40,128 nucleotides of DNA from JBPOFY01 sp049889815 (GCA_049889815.1 JBMHCR010000011.1:1-40128), one strand, 5' to 3'. Shown: positions 20,428-29,601, counted from the stretch's first letter. Notes: a model not told the origin generated them from the letters alone. Numbers and translations: made by a program.

Positions 20428-22557
20428 TTATCGAGTTATTTGGCTGACTTGAACCGCCTCCATCGAGCGAGGTGCACGACTTTCTGACATCCATAGCAGA
20501 CTCGTCACAATCCGAGGGTAATACAAACTACCAATTGGCTTGCCGGAAGTAAACTGATCCGAGCACGCATGAAACTTCGACCCCTCGACTTGCCATTGGA
20601 CATGAGCAGAATCCGCACGGTCCTCACCACCATAAGTGATACCTAATATTTCACGCACCACATATTGATTTAAACAAATTTTACTCATCCAAGAATTATC
20701 CGCACTACTCGATAGCTTCCACGAACCATCCGCATAAAGACAAACACCAGGCTTCAAAATGCCAATCAAATGGCGTTTCAATACGGTGATGTAAGCACCA
20801 TAAGCTCCATCCTCAGTGACTGCATCACGCAGACCCATTTCCCAAGGGTAGACCAGAGCTTCAGCAGCTGGAATTATTGCACTGCGATTTTTACCATCCA
20901 ATACAGCTGGAATGAAACCTTGCGATTCGCTAAAAGCATCAGCCAGAGTTTCACAACATCGCAAAGCAGCGGCACGACACGATTCGGCTACCTGAGAATT
21001 ACCCAGGGCATGAAAAATAAATTCCAATGCCAAGTAAGAGGCCCAACATTTTCCGCCTAAATAGATATTCTCACGCGCTTGCCCAAGCGAATGATCGAGC
21101 GAGTCGTAGGTCGTGATCTCGCCGCCGCCTTTTGTACGCGAACTTTCGAAACTCATCAAACCATTACGTCTACTTGGGTCCGGATGATCTCGGCGCAACA
21201 AACTCTCAAAGCAGCGCTCCAGCAAATTCATATGATCTCTCGCAAACTGCAAATCGTCAGTCTTGGCAACATACACCCCCGCACAGAGAACCCAGTTCGT
21301 TAACTGCTCGCAGGTCATATACGAAAAGCACTGACGATCTAGACCACCACATTCGTAACTCGAGTGCCCTTCGGGACTGAAGTGATTCGCAACACCCATG
21401 TCGTGGGTGAACGAGACCCCACCGATAAATTCCTCGGTGGGATTGGCTGGCGAGAAAATAAGATCTTCGTATGCATAACGAGAAACGAAATGATTTAAAA
21501 CATTCCGAAGTGTCCACGGATGGAACCGCAACTCGAAAAATTGCATATCAACCGTCAAATCAAGCGTATTCATCATTAGGTATTCGCCCTCATTGACTAC
21601 CCATAGCGGATTCCCATCGGCATCCACCAACCACTGAGTCGAGCCATAATAACTGCGTGTAGAATGAGCCACTAAGAACTGCTGAGCAGAGTTCAAACCC
21701 GAGGAAAGCAATTCATCATCTCTAGCATGGACCGCTTCAAGATAGGCCTTTCTGTGTTCTAAGGCATACTGGAATATCGAATCCAAGCCATCAAAATACT
21801 GCGTATACCAGTAACTCGCCTGATAATTAAAGGTCGCAGTTCCAGCCAAGTAATAACCTAAAACAATTGGAACCTCGCGACACTCGCCCGGAGCGACTGT
21901 GAAGCGTATTCCAGCGACCGGCCCAAGAAGGAAGTTAGAAGTTTGGTGCTGAGCATCAAGCGCTCGATCAACACTAAAATCACAAAATTCCTGAACGCTT
22001 GCATCCGTCGCAAATCCGACTGAATCACGACTAGCAGCACCCAACAAGCCACTATCCTTGTTTGAAAGCGGAGCCCAGTAGTGGTCATTGCGAATAGCAA
22101 AAAAACCCTCCCACGCTTCGTTGCTATCATTCTCAATGACCAAATTCAAGAAGGTCACTGGACAACACGCAAATTTTAGTTCAGGGGCCAACGCCTCGGA
22201 AGGATCTGGAATCGCAAAGAAGGGAGTCTGTACCTTAAATTGAATCCCAGGCGCGCTAAAACTGTCGGTCGCCCACCGATAATCACGCTGAATAGAACCT
22301 TCGTCGAAAACGCAGGCCCCTGACTCACCCTCGGCAGTTGACTGACTGTAGCGCTCTTCATCACTCTCAACACTTTCGAAAAAAGGCATCGATTGTAAGC
22401 GTCCAGAGGCAGTCTTATAGCCCACAAAAACAGCGCTATCCGCAGGGCTCCCACGCTCCATCGCCATACCGCCTACCGCACCGAACATCCCGATGGTAAA
22501 AGAGCTGTGAGCACCGACAGGAGAATGCTGGGCGTGGAAAGAAGAAGCGTGAGACAT
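20428..22557 (-). CDS. GH52 beta-xylosidase
   Basis: The 709-aa protein without a signal peptide is probably cytoplasmic. It matches GH52, a small family of retaining beta-xylosidases: the N-terminus FHAQHSPVGAHSSFTIG, then VNEGEYLMMNTLDLTVD (residues 321-337, holding the likely nucleophile Glu at 323 or 325) and TTYDSLDHSLGQAREN (482-497, holding the likely acid/base Asp). It would release xylose from imported xylo-oligosaccharides. The ATG at 22557 (preceded by CAGGG) fits the family N-terminus and length. Upstream ATG 22605 and TTG 22614 would add 16-19 unrelated residues and run into the candidate operator at 22603-22631. It is the first gene of the GH52-symporter-sulfatase D set. Confidence 0.93.
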   Translation of the reverse strand: MSHASSFHAQHSPVGAHSSFTIGMFGAVGGMAMERGSPADSAVFVGYKTASGRLQSMPFFESVESDEERYSQSTAEGESGACVFDEGSIQRDYRWATDSFSAPGIQFKVQTPFFAIPDPSEALAPELKFACCPVTFLNLVIENDSNEAWEGFFAIRNDHYWAPLSNKDSGLLGAASRDSVGFATDASVQEFCDFSVDRALDAQHQTSNFLLGPVAGIRFTVAPGECREVPIVLGYYLAGTATFNYQASYWYTQYFDGLDSIFQYALEHRKAYLEAVHARDDELLSSGLNSAQQFLVAHSTRSYYGSTQWLVDADGNPLWVVNEGEYLMMNTLDLTVDMQFFELRFHPWTLRNVLNHFVSRYAYEDLIFSPANPTEEFIGGVSFTHDMGVANHFSPEGHSSYECGGLDRQCFSYMTCEQLTNWVLCAGVYVAKTDDLQFARDHMNLLERCFESLLRRDHPDPSRRNGLMSFESSRTKGGGEITTYDSLDHSLGQARENIYLGGKCWASYLALEFIFHALGNSQVAESCRAAALRCCETLADAFSESQGFIPAVLDGKNRSAIIPAAEALVYPWEMGLRDAVTEDGAYGAYITVLKRHLIGILKPGVCLYADGSWKLSSSADNSWMSKICLNQYVVREILGITYGGEDRADSAHVQWQVEGSKFHACSDQFTSGKPIGSLYYPRIVTSLLWMSESRAPRSMEAVQVSQITR

Positions 22558-22602
22558 AGCCCTGCATTCTAAATAATCGGACTGCACGGCGCAATCCGTA
22601 CT

Positions 22603-22631
22603 CATGAATTCCAAATCACGCTTTATGAAAC
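22603..22631 (-). promoter_or_regulatory. Candidate operator, copy 3 (GH52 operon)
   Basis: Read towards GH52 it has GTTTCAT-N8-ATTTG-N4-TCATG, differing from copies 1 and 2 at three of 17 fixed positions with the same spacing. The bases after the last block (AGTA) also match copy 1. It lies 46 bp upstream of the chosen GH52 start. Confidence 0.4.
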
Positions 22632-22651
22632 CCCGAAAAAAATAGCTACCG

Positions 22652-22684
22652 AATTAAAAATATAGATAGCTGCGGGGCGCTACC
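22652..22684 (-). terminator. Possible weak terminator after the cystathionine synthase-like gene
   Basis: On the minus strand GGTAGC and GCTATC can pair around an 8-nt loop (22665-22684), followed by an AT-rich run TATATTTTTAATT. The stem is short and the T-run imperfect. It would separate the PLP-enzyme gene from the GH52 operon. Confidence 0.35.
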
Positions 22685-22747
22685 GTCGAAGAGGAACGAG
22701 CCCCCACACAGCCCGCGGCTACTGGAGGCAACTCCTTATTCCTGAGC

Positions 22748-24268
22748 CTAGGTGGTTCCAGCACCCTCATAATTTAAAACGTCCAGCGCAGCGGCAAACA
22801 CCGCCTCAATCTCCTCATAGGGCTCCGTGCCTACGGAAATCCGGATCAATTCAGGATCGACTCCTACCGAAGCCAGAAAGGCACGCCCCTCTTCGCAGAT
22901 CACCAAATCATAGTGCGCCAGGTAAACGAACGGACACAGCAAGGTGAACCGCGCACCAAAGCTTGGCCCCTTCATGAGTTGGATTGAATCGTAGAACGAA
23001 TCAATCTCGTCCTTCAAAACAATCGAGATCACCGCCCCACCTGAATGCTCCGACTTGGCAACGTTCGCGAACTGCTCCGAACTGAGCGCATAATCGACCC
23101 GCTCCACCTTCGGATGGTCGTTCAAAAAACGGCGCAGCCTTGCAGCATTATCATTCATTTGCGCCACCAAAACTGGCGCATTTTCCATCTCGTAAACAAG
23201 GCGCGCCAAATCACGCGAATAAGGCGGTTGATAAAACGCGGAGATTCTCAAAACCAGATCTCCGTAATAGGGTGATTCCTTATTCACTGCCAGCGCACCG
23301 ATCATCACATCACCTTCCGTCGCAGCATACTTGGTAAGACTGCTCACTAGAAGATCCGTAAACGGCAACACATCTACATTATAAATCGAAGCGATCGTTG
23401 GATCAACAATCATGACGCCACCCTGTTCGCGTACCAGATCCGCGATCGCCTGCAACTCGCACACCTGAATCAAGGGATTTGTTGGCACCTCGACCACGAC
23501 GGCAGAGAGCTCGTCTCCATACGAACGAATTCGTTCTTTCACGGCATCCAAGTCGAAGACATCATAAATGCACTCAAGCGTCTCGTCGGTATGCAAAAAC
23601 TCTTTTAATACAGAACTGGAATCAAGGTATAGCCAGCCAAGCTGCAGCCAGCGCTTACGCCCGCGGCTCGATTGAAACTCTTGCACCGCCCGATAGCCGG
23701 CGTAAAAGGCATTCATACCCGACGCGCAAACCAACACATCCTCGGTTCGGCAACCCACTTGTTCCGCGATCAAGCGTTCCGCCTCTGGAAGCGGCGCCCC
23801 AAAATACGACTCCTCTGCGAAGGCACACTCAAGCTTCCCGTAGGACACCAGAATATCCTCCGCCTGCCTAGACGAGATTCCGCAGCCCGTATGTTGGACG
23901 TATTTTCGCAACCTATAAGCGAGCGCCTCCTCTGCCGCATCTACCGACACCAGAAACAGCGCATCCGCTACTTTGCTCGCAGTCACTCCCTCGCCCAGAA
24001 ACGAGACACAGTCCTGCGCGGCTCGACGATTGGGTATCAAAACACCGAAGCAGCCAGCCAAACCCTCACGCGCACAATAAAAATCGACTAACTGCCGTAT
24101 GTATGTATGCACAACAAAGCGCGGGTAACCCGAGGCCATTGCTTCAACCACTCTAGGCTCGTGCTCTTCATAGCCACGCACATCCGCCATCGTTGGCAAA
24201 CTACTGATCACAGCATGTGGGCTTTCCGGAAACGGAGCACCCAAAGGAAAATATCGAAAGGAATCCAT
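22748..24268 (-). CDS. Cys/Met metabolism PLP enzyme, fungal-type cystathionine gamma-synthase-like
   Basis: The 506-aa PLP-dependent transsulfuration-type enzyme is longer than ordinary MetB/MetC (about 390 aa). The extra N-terminal region (about 1-130) contains PLGAPFPESPHAVISSLPT and GYEEHEPRVVEAMASGYPRF, which resembles the long cystathionine gamma-synthases of fungi. The catalytic domain has the PLP-binding lysine in SSLTKYAATEGDVMIG and a PLP-site Asp in MIVDPTIASIYN. The C-terminal part ends LIRISVGTEPYEEIEAVF. It would make cystathionine or homocysteine from activated homoserine in methionine synthesis. A small hairpin, TTTCTG-AAA-CAGAAA, at 24276-24290 lies just before the ATG. I looked for a SAM riboswitch in the 119-bp upstream gap and did not recognise one. 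It is divergent from the amidase gene. Confidence 0.85.
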   Translation of the reverse strand: MDSFRYFPLGAPFPESPHAVISSLPTMADVRGYEEHEPRVVEAMASGYPRFVVHTYIRQLVDFYCAREGLAGCFGVLIPNRRAAQDCVSFLGEGVTASKVADALFLVSVDAAEEALAYRLRKYVQHTGCGISSRQAEDILVSYGKLECAFAEESYFGAPLPEAERLIAEQVGCRTEDVLVCASGMNAFYAGYRAVQEFQSSRGRKRWLQLGWLYLDSSSVLKEFLHTDETLECIYDVFDLDAVKERIRSYGDELSAVVVEVPTNPLIQVCELQAIADLVREQGGVMIVDPTIASIYNVDVLPFTDLLVSSLTKYAATEGDVMIGALAVNKESPYYGDLVLRISAFYQPPYSRDLARLVYEMENAPVLVAQMNDNAARLRRFLNDHPKVERVDYALSSEQFANVAKSEHSGGAVISIVLKDEIDSFYDSIQLMKGPSFGARFTLLCPFVYLAHYDLVICEEGRAFLASVGVDPELIRISVGTEPYEEIEAVFAAALDVLNYEGAGTT

Positions 24269-24387
24269 TGATTGTTTTCTGAAACAGAAAGTGATATTTC
24301 AAAATTTGCGAGCCCACAAAGACCAGCTTTCTTTACACAGGGCACAAAAGTTGCACAGTTCATATCATTCGTTCCAACGAATGAATT

Positions 24388-25302
24388 ATGCAAATAACCC
24401 GAAGACAGTTCAACCGCACTACACTACTAGCTACGGCCAGCGGTATCACCTTGGCGCATAATCTATTTAGCCAAAACGGCTCCACTACGTATACAGTGCG
24501 AAGAGGTGACACATTGGGGCACATCGCTCGACGCCACAGCATCTCGACCAGCGCTTTACGCACAGCAAACGGGCTCTCAGGCGATCTGATCCACGCCGGG
24601 CAAAAACTGATGATTCCGGGCGACCACAGCACCACTGTGTCAAATACAATCAGCACCTATGCTTCGGTTCATGTAGTCACTCGTGGCGACACCTTGGGCG
24701 GCATCGCACTCGCAAACGGCATTAGCATTGGCGCACTCAAACGCGCAAACAATCTAAGCAGCGACCTTATCCGGGTCGGACAAAAACTCAAGATTCCTAC
24801 TTCAACCTCGCTATCGAACGATCTACTCGGAAAAGTTCGCGCCCAGACAGACAGTATTCGTGTGCGTAAAGACAACTGGAAGCGTATTGTCGTGCACCAC
24901 AGTGCGATCAAATACGGAAATGCTGAAGTCTACGGACGTGCCCATGAAAAGCGCGGCATGAAGAATGGCCTCGCCTACCACTTTGTGATCGGCAACGGCA
25001 TCGACTCCGGCGACGGCGAAATCGAAGTCGGTCCCCGTTGGACCAAACAACTCCTAGGCGGACACGTAAAAAACTACGAGCTCAACCTCAGCGCTATCGG
25101 GATCTGCCTGGTTGGAAACTTTCAAGTCAACCATCCTACCAAAAAACAACTCGCAGCATTCACCCAACTCATGGACTGGCTCCGCAGAGACGTCGTACCG
25201 GGCGCAAAAAAATTTGCCGGCCACCGCGACCTACGCGGAGAGCAAACTATCTGCCCCGGGAAAAATTTCCCATTAGCCGCGATGCATGCACGCTACGGAT
25301 AG
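24388..25302 (+). CDS. LysM-domain N-acetylmuramoyl-L-alanine amidase
   Basis: The 304-aa exported protein has a twin-arginine-like N-terminus (TRRQFNRTTLLATASG). Two LysM peptidoglycan-binding repeats follow (about 34-77 and 94-137, each with RGDTLGxIA and GQKLxIP), then a type 2 amidase/PGRP domain (about 150-300). Zinc ligands visible are His in IVVHHS (about 170-171), His in AGHRDLRGEQ and Cys in TICPG. It would cut the bond between muramic acid and the stem peptide during wall turnover. The Arg pair suggests Tat export; Sec export is also possible. It is followed 51 nt later by msrA on the same strand. Confidence 0.93.
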   Translation: MQITRRQFNRTTLLATASGITLAHNLFSQNGSTTYTVRRGDTLGHIARRHSISTSALRTANGLSGDLIHAGQKLMIPGDHSTTVSNTISTYASVHVVTRGDTLGGIALANGISIGALKRANNLSSDLIRVGQKLKIPTSTSLSNDLLGKVRAQTDSIRVRKDNWKRIVVHHSAIKYGNAEVYGRAHEKRGMKNGLAYHFVIGNGIDSGDGEIEVGPRWTKQLLGGHVKNYELNLSAIGICLVGNFQVNHPTKKQLAAFTQLMDWLRRDVVPGAKKFAGHRDLRGEQTICPGKNFPLAAMHARYG

Positions 25303-25353
25303 AAAAACCACAGACCACTTGGAATTTAGCCGCTCGTAAACATTCTCACTTAC

Positions 25354-25989
25354 ATGTTAACGTTTTTTGAAAAACTCGCCCCACTCTCTTCAGCCATAGT
25401 GATTGTGCTATTGTCCTCCGCCTGCACGACGGAACAATCTGTCGAAGACCAACACGTTCAGGCAGCTATCAACATACCCGAAGCGACTAAAACAGCCGTC
25501 GTAGGTGCAGGCTGCTTCTGGTGCGTCGAAGCGTTCTACGAAAATCTCGATGGGGTGCACGACGCTATCAGTGGTTATGCCGGAGGCACTGAGGAATCCC
25601 CAACTTACGAACAAGTCGCGCGCGGACAAACCTCACATGCGGAAGTCATCAAGATCGTCTACGACCCCAAGAGCATCAGCTACCGCGAACTCATCGACTT
25701 TTTCTGGACCACACACGACGCCACTCGTAGCGACGGGGTTTGGCCCGACTTCGGCTCACAATACCGGAGCATACTCCTCTACAGCGGCGACGAGGAACGT
25801 GCCATCATAGAAGCAAGTCGCGGGCAATACGAATCCGAAACTGGTAAAACCGTTGCCACTGAAATCAAAGCCCTTGACACCTTCTACATTGCGGAAACCT
25901 ATCATCAGGACTACGCTGCGAAGTGTCCGTCAGACCGTTATATTCAGGGCGTCCTCAATCCGAAACTAAAGAAACTGGGGCTGAAATAA
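25354..25989 (+). CDS. msrA: Peptide-methionine (S)-S-oxide reductase, lipoprotein form
   Basis: The 211-aa MsrA has an N-terminal lipoprotein signal (lipobox LSSAC, Cys24), so it is probably anchored in a membrane facing the periplasm. The catalytic motif GCFWC is at 53-57, followed by GVHDAISGYAGG, TSHAEVIKIVYDP and HQDYAAKCP, all typical of MsrA. It reduces methionine-S-sulfoxide in damaged envelope proteins. A Cys near the C-terminus (AAKCPSDRY) may act as resolving cysteine. It may share a transcript with the amidase. MsrB is not in the window. Confidence 0.96.
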   Translation: MLTFFEKLAPLSSAIVIVLLSSACTTEQSVEDQHVQAAINIPEATKTAVVGAGCFWCVEAFYENLDGVHDAISGYAGGTEESPTYEQVARGQTSHAEVIKIVYDPKSISYRELIDFFWTTHDATRSDGVWPDFGSQYRSILLYSGDEERAIIEASRGQYESETGKTVATEIKALDTFYIAETYHQDYAAKCPSDRYIQGVLNPKLKKLGLK

Positions 25990-26019
25990 AGGCAGCAAGC
26001 GCGATTCATCTGAGCTATT

Positions 26020-26886
26020 TTAGGGTGCAGCGCTCATCACATACTTCGCCCAAAAGCCGTCGTTGTTGTTGCCTGGAACCGCATCCTGAAGTATCCACCA
26101 GTTTTCCACACAATCGGAATAATCCACGCCACCAAAGTGAATGTAGGACCAGGTGTGGGGATATCCATCGGGATAATAATCTGCAATGATCCGATCCGCC
26201 TCGGTCCATAACCTTCGCGCTTTCGCATTTGGCGATGCCTTTGCCTGCACCATGTATTTGGTATCCTTGCTACGATACTCAGGAGTGCTGTATGGCCCAC
26301 GATCGCCCCAGTCTACACCATCTGCAGCATTGCCATCATCCAAAGCGAAATAGGTCGCCTTCTCCTTTACAAACATTAGGTCATCCGCAGCAGTTTTATC
26401 TTCGTTCCACTGACTGTGCTGCACAACGATCACGTTCTCCTTCACCGTTGCGGCAGGAACTGTCTTTAATAACTCAGCGATCCAGTCCGCGGTGATGTTC
26501 GACTGCCCCGCTTCTTGAACCCAAACTTTTCCGCCGTTGTTTAGGATAGGCGTCACCACCTCAACGATGCGTGCGACGGATCCTCCCCAATCCTCATCCG
26601 CATCGGTCCACCGTTCACCAAAAGCCATTCCGAACAGTGTGTCTGAGTCAAGAAACGGTCCGTTCTGAATACCATAGGCACCCGCCACAGCGAAGTAGTC
26701 CACATCCGAATGATCCTCATGCAGAAGCATACACGCCAAAGCAGCTTGGGAATGAATATCGTCCGGGTCGGGTTTATTATCAAACTGCGCAAGCAATAGG
26801 TCTTTGCTTGGATCAAATACCGGGCGTGCTTGTGCAAAAACAGTGAGCGCCGCGCTTGCTAGGAAGATTAGGGGTAAACATTTCAT
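26020..26886 (-). CDS. Secreted nucleoside-hydrolase-like protein
   Basis: The ATG at 26886 gives 288 aa with a clear signal peptide (MKCLPLIFLASAALTVFAQA); the frame stays open to 26973, but that extension is polar. The mature protein begins LLLAQFDNKPDPDDIHSQ, resembling the N-terminal Asp cluster that binds calcium in inosine-uridine nucleoside hydrolases (DxDxGxDD), and contains VWVQEAGQSNITADW and FVKEKATYFALDDGN. Similar exported proteins occur in marine Verrucomicrobiota and Bacteroidota, but I know no proven substrate. Hydrolysis of N-glycosides or a sugar-binding role are both possible. It is convergent with msrA (30-bp gap). Confidence 0.7.
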   Translation of the reverse strand: MKCLPLIFLASAALTVFAQARPVFDPSKDLLLAQFDNKPDPDDIHSQAALACMLLHEDHSDVDYFAVAGAYGIQNGPFLDSDTLFGMAFGERWTDADEDWGGSVARIVEVVTPILNNGGKVWVQEAGQSNITADWIAELLKTVPAATVKENVIVVQHSQWNEDKTAADDLMFVKEKATYFALDDGNAADGVDWGDRGPYSTPEYRSKDTKYMVQAKASPNAKARRLWTEADRIIADYYPDGYPHTWSYIHFGGVDYSDCVENWWILQDAVPGNNNDGFWAKYVMSAAP

Positions 26887-27214
26887 AGTCTCAAAATTTT
26901 GTGGGGTCGACTGAATCAGCAGTCTTGATTCCACGACCAAACGACATCCACCGATACTTTCAACTGAATTCACTTAAAGCTGAACGGTGCAAACGGACTT
27001 CTTAAGCAGATGATTGTATCTGAAAACGTCCTTAGGCGACCAAGGCACATGTTTGCCTGTCAGGCCAGCAGTCATGTATGCATATACGCTCCCTCGGCCT
27101 GCAGTTGCCGAGCACCTTACTCATCCTATCGTATCATCCGGGTGAATTTCTAGGCAACTACAGAAATACGGTTCACTTATTTACATTTCCGGAAAAGCGG
27201 ATTTTTCTCTATGA
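26887..27214. other. Divergent intergenic region before the helicase gene
   Basis: This 328-bp region between divergent genes has no credible gene. A 6-bp inverted repeat, CAGGCC ... GGCCTG, spans about 27061-27101 with a long loop. The helicase start is preceded by AT-rich sequence, but no convincing promoter pair or Shine-Dalgarno is seen. An ATG at 27211 is out of frame with the chosen helicase start at 27215. Confidence 0.4.
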
Positions 27215-29299
27215 ATGATCGGACTCATCGAGAACTCAGGCGCAGCACCCCGCAGGGCAGGCTTTTTGACGGTCCTGGTTGAGGCGATCTTTAAGGAAGG
27301 TGGCTCGCTGCAAACCGCTCTCGGGCTGGACCACCGCCCGGAGCAATGCGCCATGGCCATTTCGACCGCAAGTGCACTGGAGGGCGACCACCCGCTTTTG
27401 TTTGAGGCTGGCACTGGTGTCGGCAAGAGCCTCGCCTATCTGATTCCCGGCATCATCTTTTCCATCGAAACCGAACGCCCCTTCATTGTATCTAGTCATA
27501 CGATCAGCCTACAGGAACAGATCCGCGAAAAAGACCTCAAGATTTGCGAACAGCTCTTCAAAAAAGTGCCGGAGCTGCATAAATACGCGAAGTTCAAGAC
27601 CGCGCTCATGGTTGGTAAGGGCAACTACTGCTGCAGCACGCGACTCAGCAATGCGCTCAAAGAAGCGCAATCATCCAAGCAAACAGAGCTGCTCGCGAAT
27701 GAAGAAAAAGCCGAGCTCATCCGCATGGCCAAATGGTCGGCTAGCAGCGAAAATGGACTCGTGCAGGAGCTCAGCCCGCCGCCCATGCCAACAGTGTGGG
27801 ATGAAATCAATGCCGACAGCTCCACCTGCTCTCGGAAGAACTGCGATCCAGACACCTGTTTCTACCAACGCGCCCGCAAGCAACTGCTTTCTGCGAACTG
27901 TGTGATCGTGAACCACAGCCTACTCTTCGCGCTAATCAACGCCGGCATGCCGCCGACCGAAGAAGCTAAGGGCATCTTGCTGGCGGATGACTGTGTCGTG
28001 CTCGACGAGGGGCACCGCATCCCGGCGATAGCGACCGATCATTTTGGTGCGCACATTAGTTCCTATGCGGTCGATCGTGCACTAAAGCGTCTCTACAATC
28101 CCCGTACCAATCGCGGCATTCTTCGCAAGCACGGTCAACAGTGGGACAAAGATGCCGTCGCAAACGCAGTCGATGCAGCGAACGAGTTTTTCAACTATCT
28201 CGGCGATACCTTCCTCGTTAAGAAACCCATTCTGCGCCTTCACGACCCAGACTTCTGCGACAACATTATCAGCGGCCCACTCAAAGAAGTCGCTGAGCGC
28301 CTCGGCGCCATTATCCAAAAAAGTGACGACGAGCGCGTGCAGGACGAACTGCGAGATCACCGTCGCCGCGTCATAGGCTACCGCGATGCGATCAACGCGT
28401 TTATCACTTTCGCCGAAGACGACCACGTGCAATGGCTCGAACGCGGCGGCAAGAAAGGTCAAATTGTGACCTTACGCAGCGCACCGCTCGATGTGGCACC
28501 TTATCTACGCAAACACGTCTTCCAACGCGGCACCGCCGCGGTGCTGACCAGTGCGACGTTATCCGACGGCAGCAACCTGAGTAGCTTCCAAGAAAAAGCC
28601 GGAGCCGAGGCAGCCGAAGCGCAAATCGAGTATTCACCCTTCAACTACAAAGAGAACTGCAAGATCTACGTAGCGACCGACGCCCCACTCCCGGAGCCCG
28701 GACAAGGTCGCCTCGACCTCGACTATCTCGCCAATATGATTTGCTGGTGCAGTCGCCGGGTCGAAGGTGGCACGCTGGTCTTATTTACCAGTCATCACGA
28801 TCTGCGCCAAGTGCGCGAACGGGCCGAGCCTTTCTTCAACAAAATCAAACGTCCGCTATTCACTCAGGGGCACGGCTTCGCGCGGACAGAGCTCACACAT
28901 CAATTTGCCGCCGCCGGAAATGGCATCCTGTTTGGCACCGATAGCTTCTGGACGGGTGTCGACGTGCCGGGGCCTGCGCTCTCACAAGTGATCATCGCCC
29001 GCCTGCCCTTTGAGAATCCCAGCCACCCGGTCATGGAAGCCCGCAGCGAATATATCCAACAACGCGGCGGCAATCCCTTTGCCGAAATGACTGTTCCCGA
29101 TGCCCTCGTTAAGTTCCGCCAAGGAATTGGCCGCTTAATCCGGCGCCACGAAGACAAAGGTAACATCGTGATCCTCGACTCACGCATCGTCACCAAGCCC
29201 TACGGCTCGCGCTTCATCGAAGCCCTACCGATCAAAGACTACCAACGCATCAACCGCGACAACCGCGACGAGATATTCAACCCAAGCTCACTACTTTGA
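27215..29299 (+). CDS. DinG/XPD-type superfamily 2 DNA helicase with iron-sulfur cysteines
   Basis: The 694-aa helicase has a Q-motif-like region LDHRPEQ and Walker A GTGVGKS (66-72). A cysteine-rich insert has CCSTRL and TCSRKNCDPDTCFYQ, with enough cysteines for the 4Fe-4S cluster of the XPD/DinG family. Other marks are VVLDEGH (motif II, DEGH), LTSATL (motif III), GTDSFWTGVDVPG (motif V) and QGIGRLIRR (motif VI). It would unwind forked or RNA:DNA-containing structures 5' to 3' during repair. Its TGA overlaps the TTG start of the next gene (TTGA). The start at ATG 27215 gives the N-terminus MIGLIENSG. Confidence 0.94.
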   Translation: MIGLIENSGAAPRRAGFLTVLVEAIFKEGGSLQTALGLDHRPEQCAMAISTASALEGDHPLLFEAGTGVGKSLAYLIPGIIFSIETERPFIVSSHTISLQEQIREKDLKICEQLFKKVPELHKYAKFKTALMVGKGNYCCSTRLSNALKEAQSSKQTELLANEEKAELIRMAKWSASSENGLVQELSPPPMPTVWDEINADSSTCSRKNCDPDTCFYQRARKQLLSANCVIVNHSLLFALINAGMPPTEEAKGILLADDCVVLDEGHRIPAIATDHFGAHISSYAVDRALKRLYNPRTNRGILRKHGQQWDKDAVANAVDAANEFFNYLGDTFLVKKPILRLHDPDFCDNIISGPLKEVAERLGAIIQKSDDERVQDELRDHRRRVIGYRDAINAFITFAEDDHVQWLERGGKKGQIVTLRSAPLDVAPYLRKHVFQRGTAAVLTSATLSDGSNLSSFQEKAGAEAAEAQIEYSPFNYKENCKIYVATDAPLPEPGQGRLDLDYLANMICWCSRRVEGGTLVLFTSHHDLRQVRERAEPFFNKIKRPLFTQGHGFARTELTHQFAAAGNGILFGTDSFWTGVDVPGPALSQVIIARLPFENPSHPVMEARSEYIQQRGGNPFAEMTVPDALVKFRQGIGRLIRRHEDKGNIVILDSRIVTKPYGSRFIEALPIKDYQRINRDNRDEIFNPSSLL

Positions 29300-29601
29300 A
29301 AAAATCCGAAATCTTTCTACCTAAAGTCGAGGCCAAGCCCGACAATATGCTCTTCCGCTTCAGCCTAGCACAAGCACTCTGCGACGAAGGCGACACCATC
29401 GCGGCGATCCCGCACCTTGAGTGTTGTTCAGCTTCACGCGATGATTGGATGCTGCCCCGCATCCTACTTGGCAAAGCACTGCTCAACGACCAACGCCCAT
29501 CCGATGCTAAACCGATTCTAGAAGACGCACTGAAGCTAGCGATCGATCAACACCACGACGACCCCGCCGCCGAGCTGCGAGAGATACTCGCGGACCTGTA
29601 A
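29296..29601 (+). CDS. Small TPR-like protein coupled to the helicase
   Basis: The 101-aa acidic, alanine/leucine-rich protein is predicted all helical, with two to three TPR-like helix pairs (DNMLFRFSLAQALCDEGDTIAAIPHLE and WMLPRILLGKALLNDQRPSDAKPILEDAL). It begins at a TTG that overlaps the helicase TGA (TTGA at 29296-29299), so it is made by translational coupling. TPRs are protein-interaction modules; a role as helicase partner is suggested by position only. Confidence 0.75.
   Translation: MKKSEIFLPKVEAKPDNMLFRFSLAQALCDEGDTIAAIPHLECCSASRDDWMLPRILLGKALLNDQRPSDAKPILEDALKLAIDQHHDDPAAELREILADL

Noticed and set aside
20423..20494. Longer N-terminus of the GPH symporter
   Set aside because: It would overlap GH52 extensively and the family normally starts at MSxFxxKLSFGEKxGY.
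24269..24387. Possible SAM-sensing riboswitch before the cystathionine synthase-like gene
   Set aside because: Only a short hairpin next to the start was found; none of the conserved SAM-I, SAM-II or SAH cores could be recognised.
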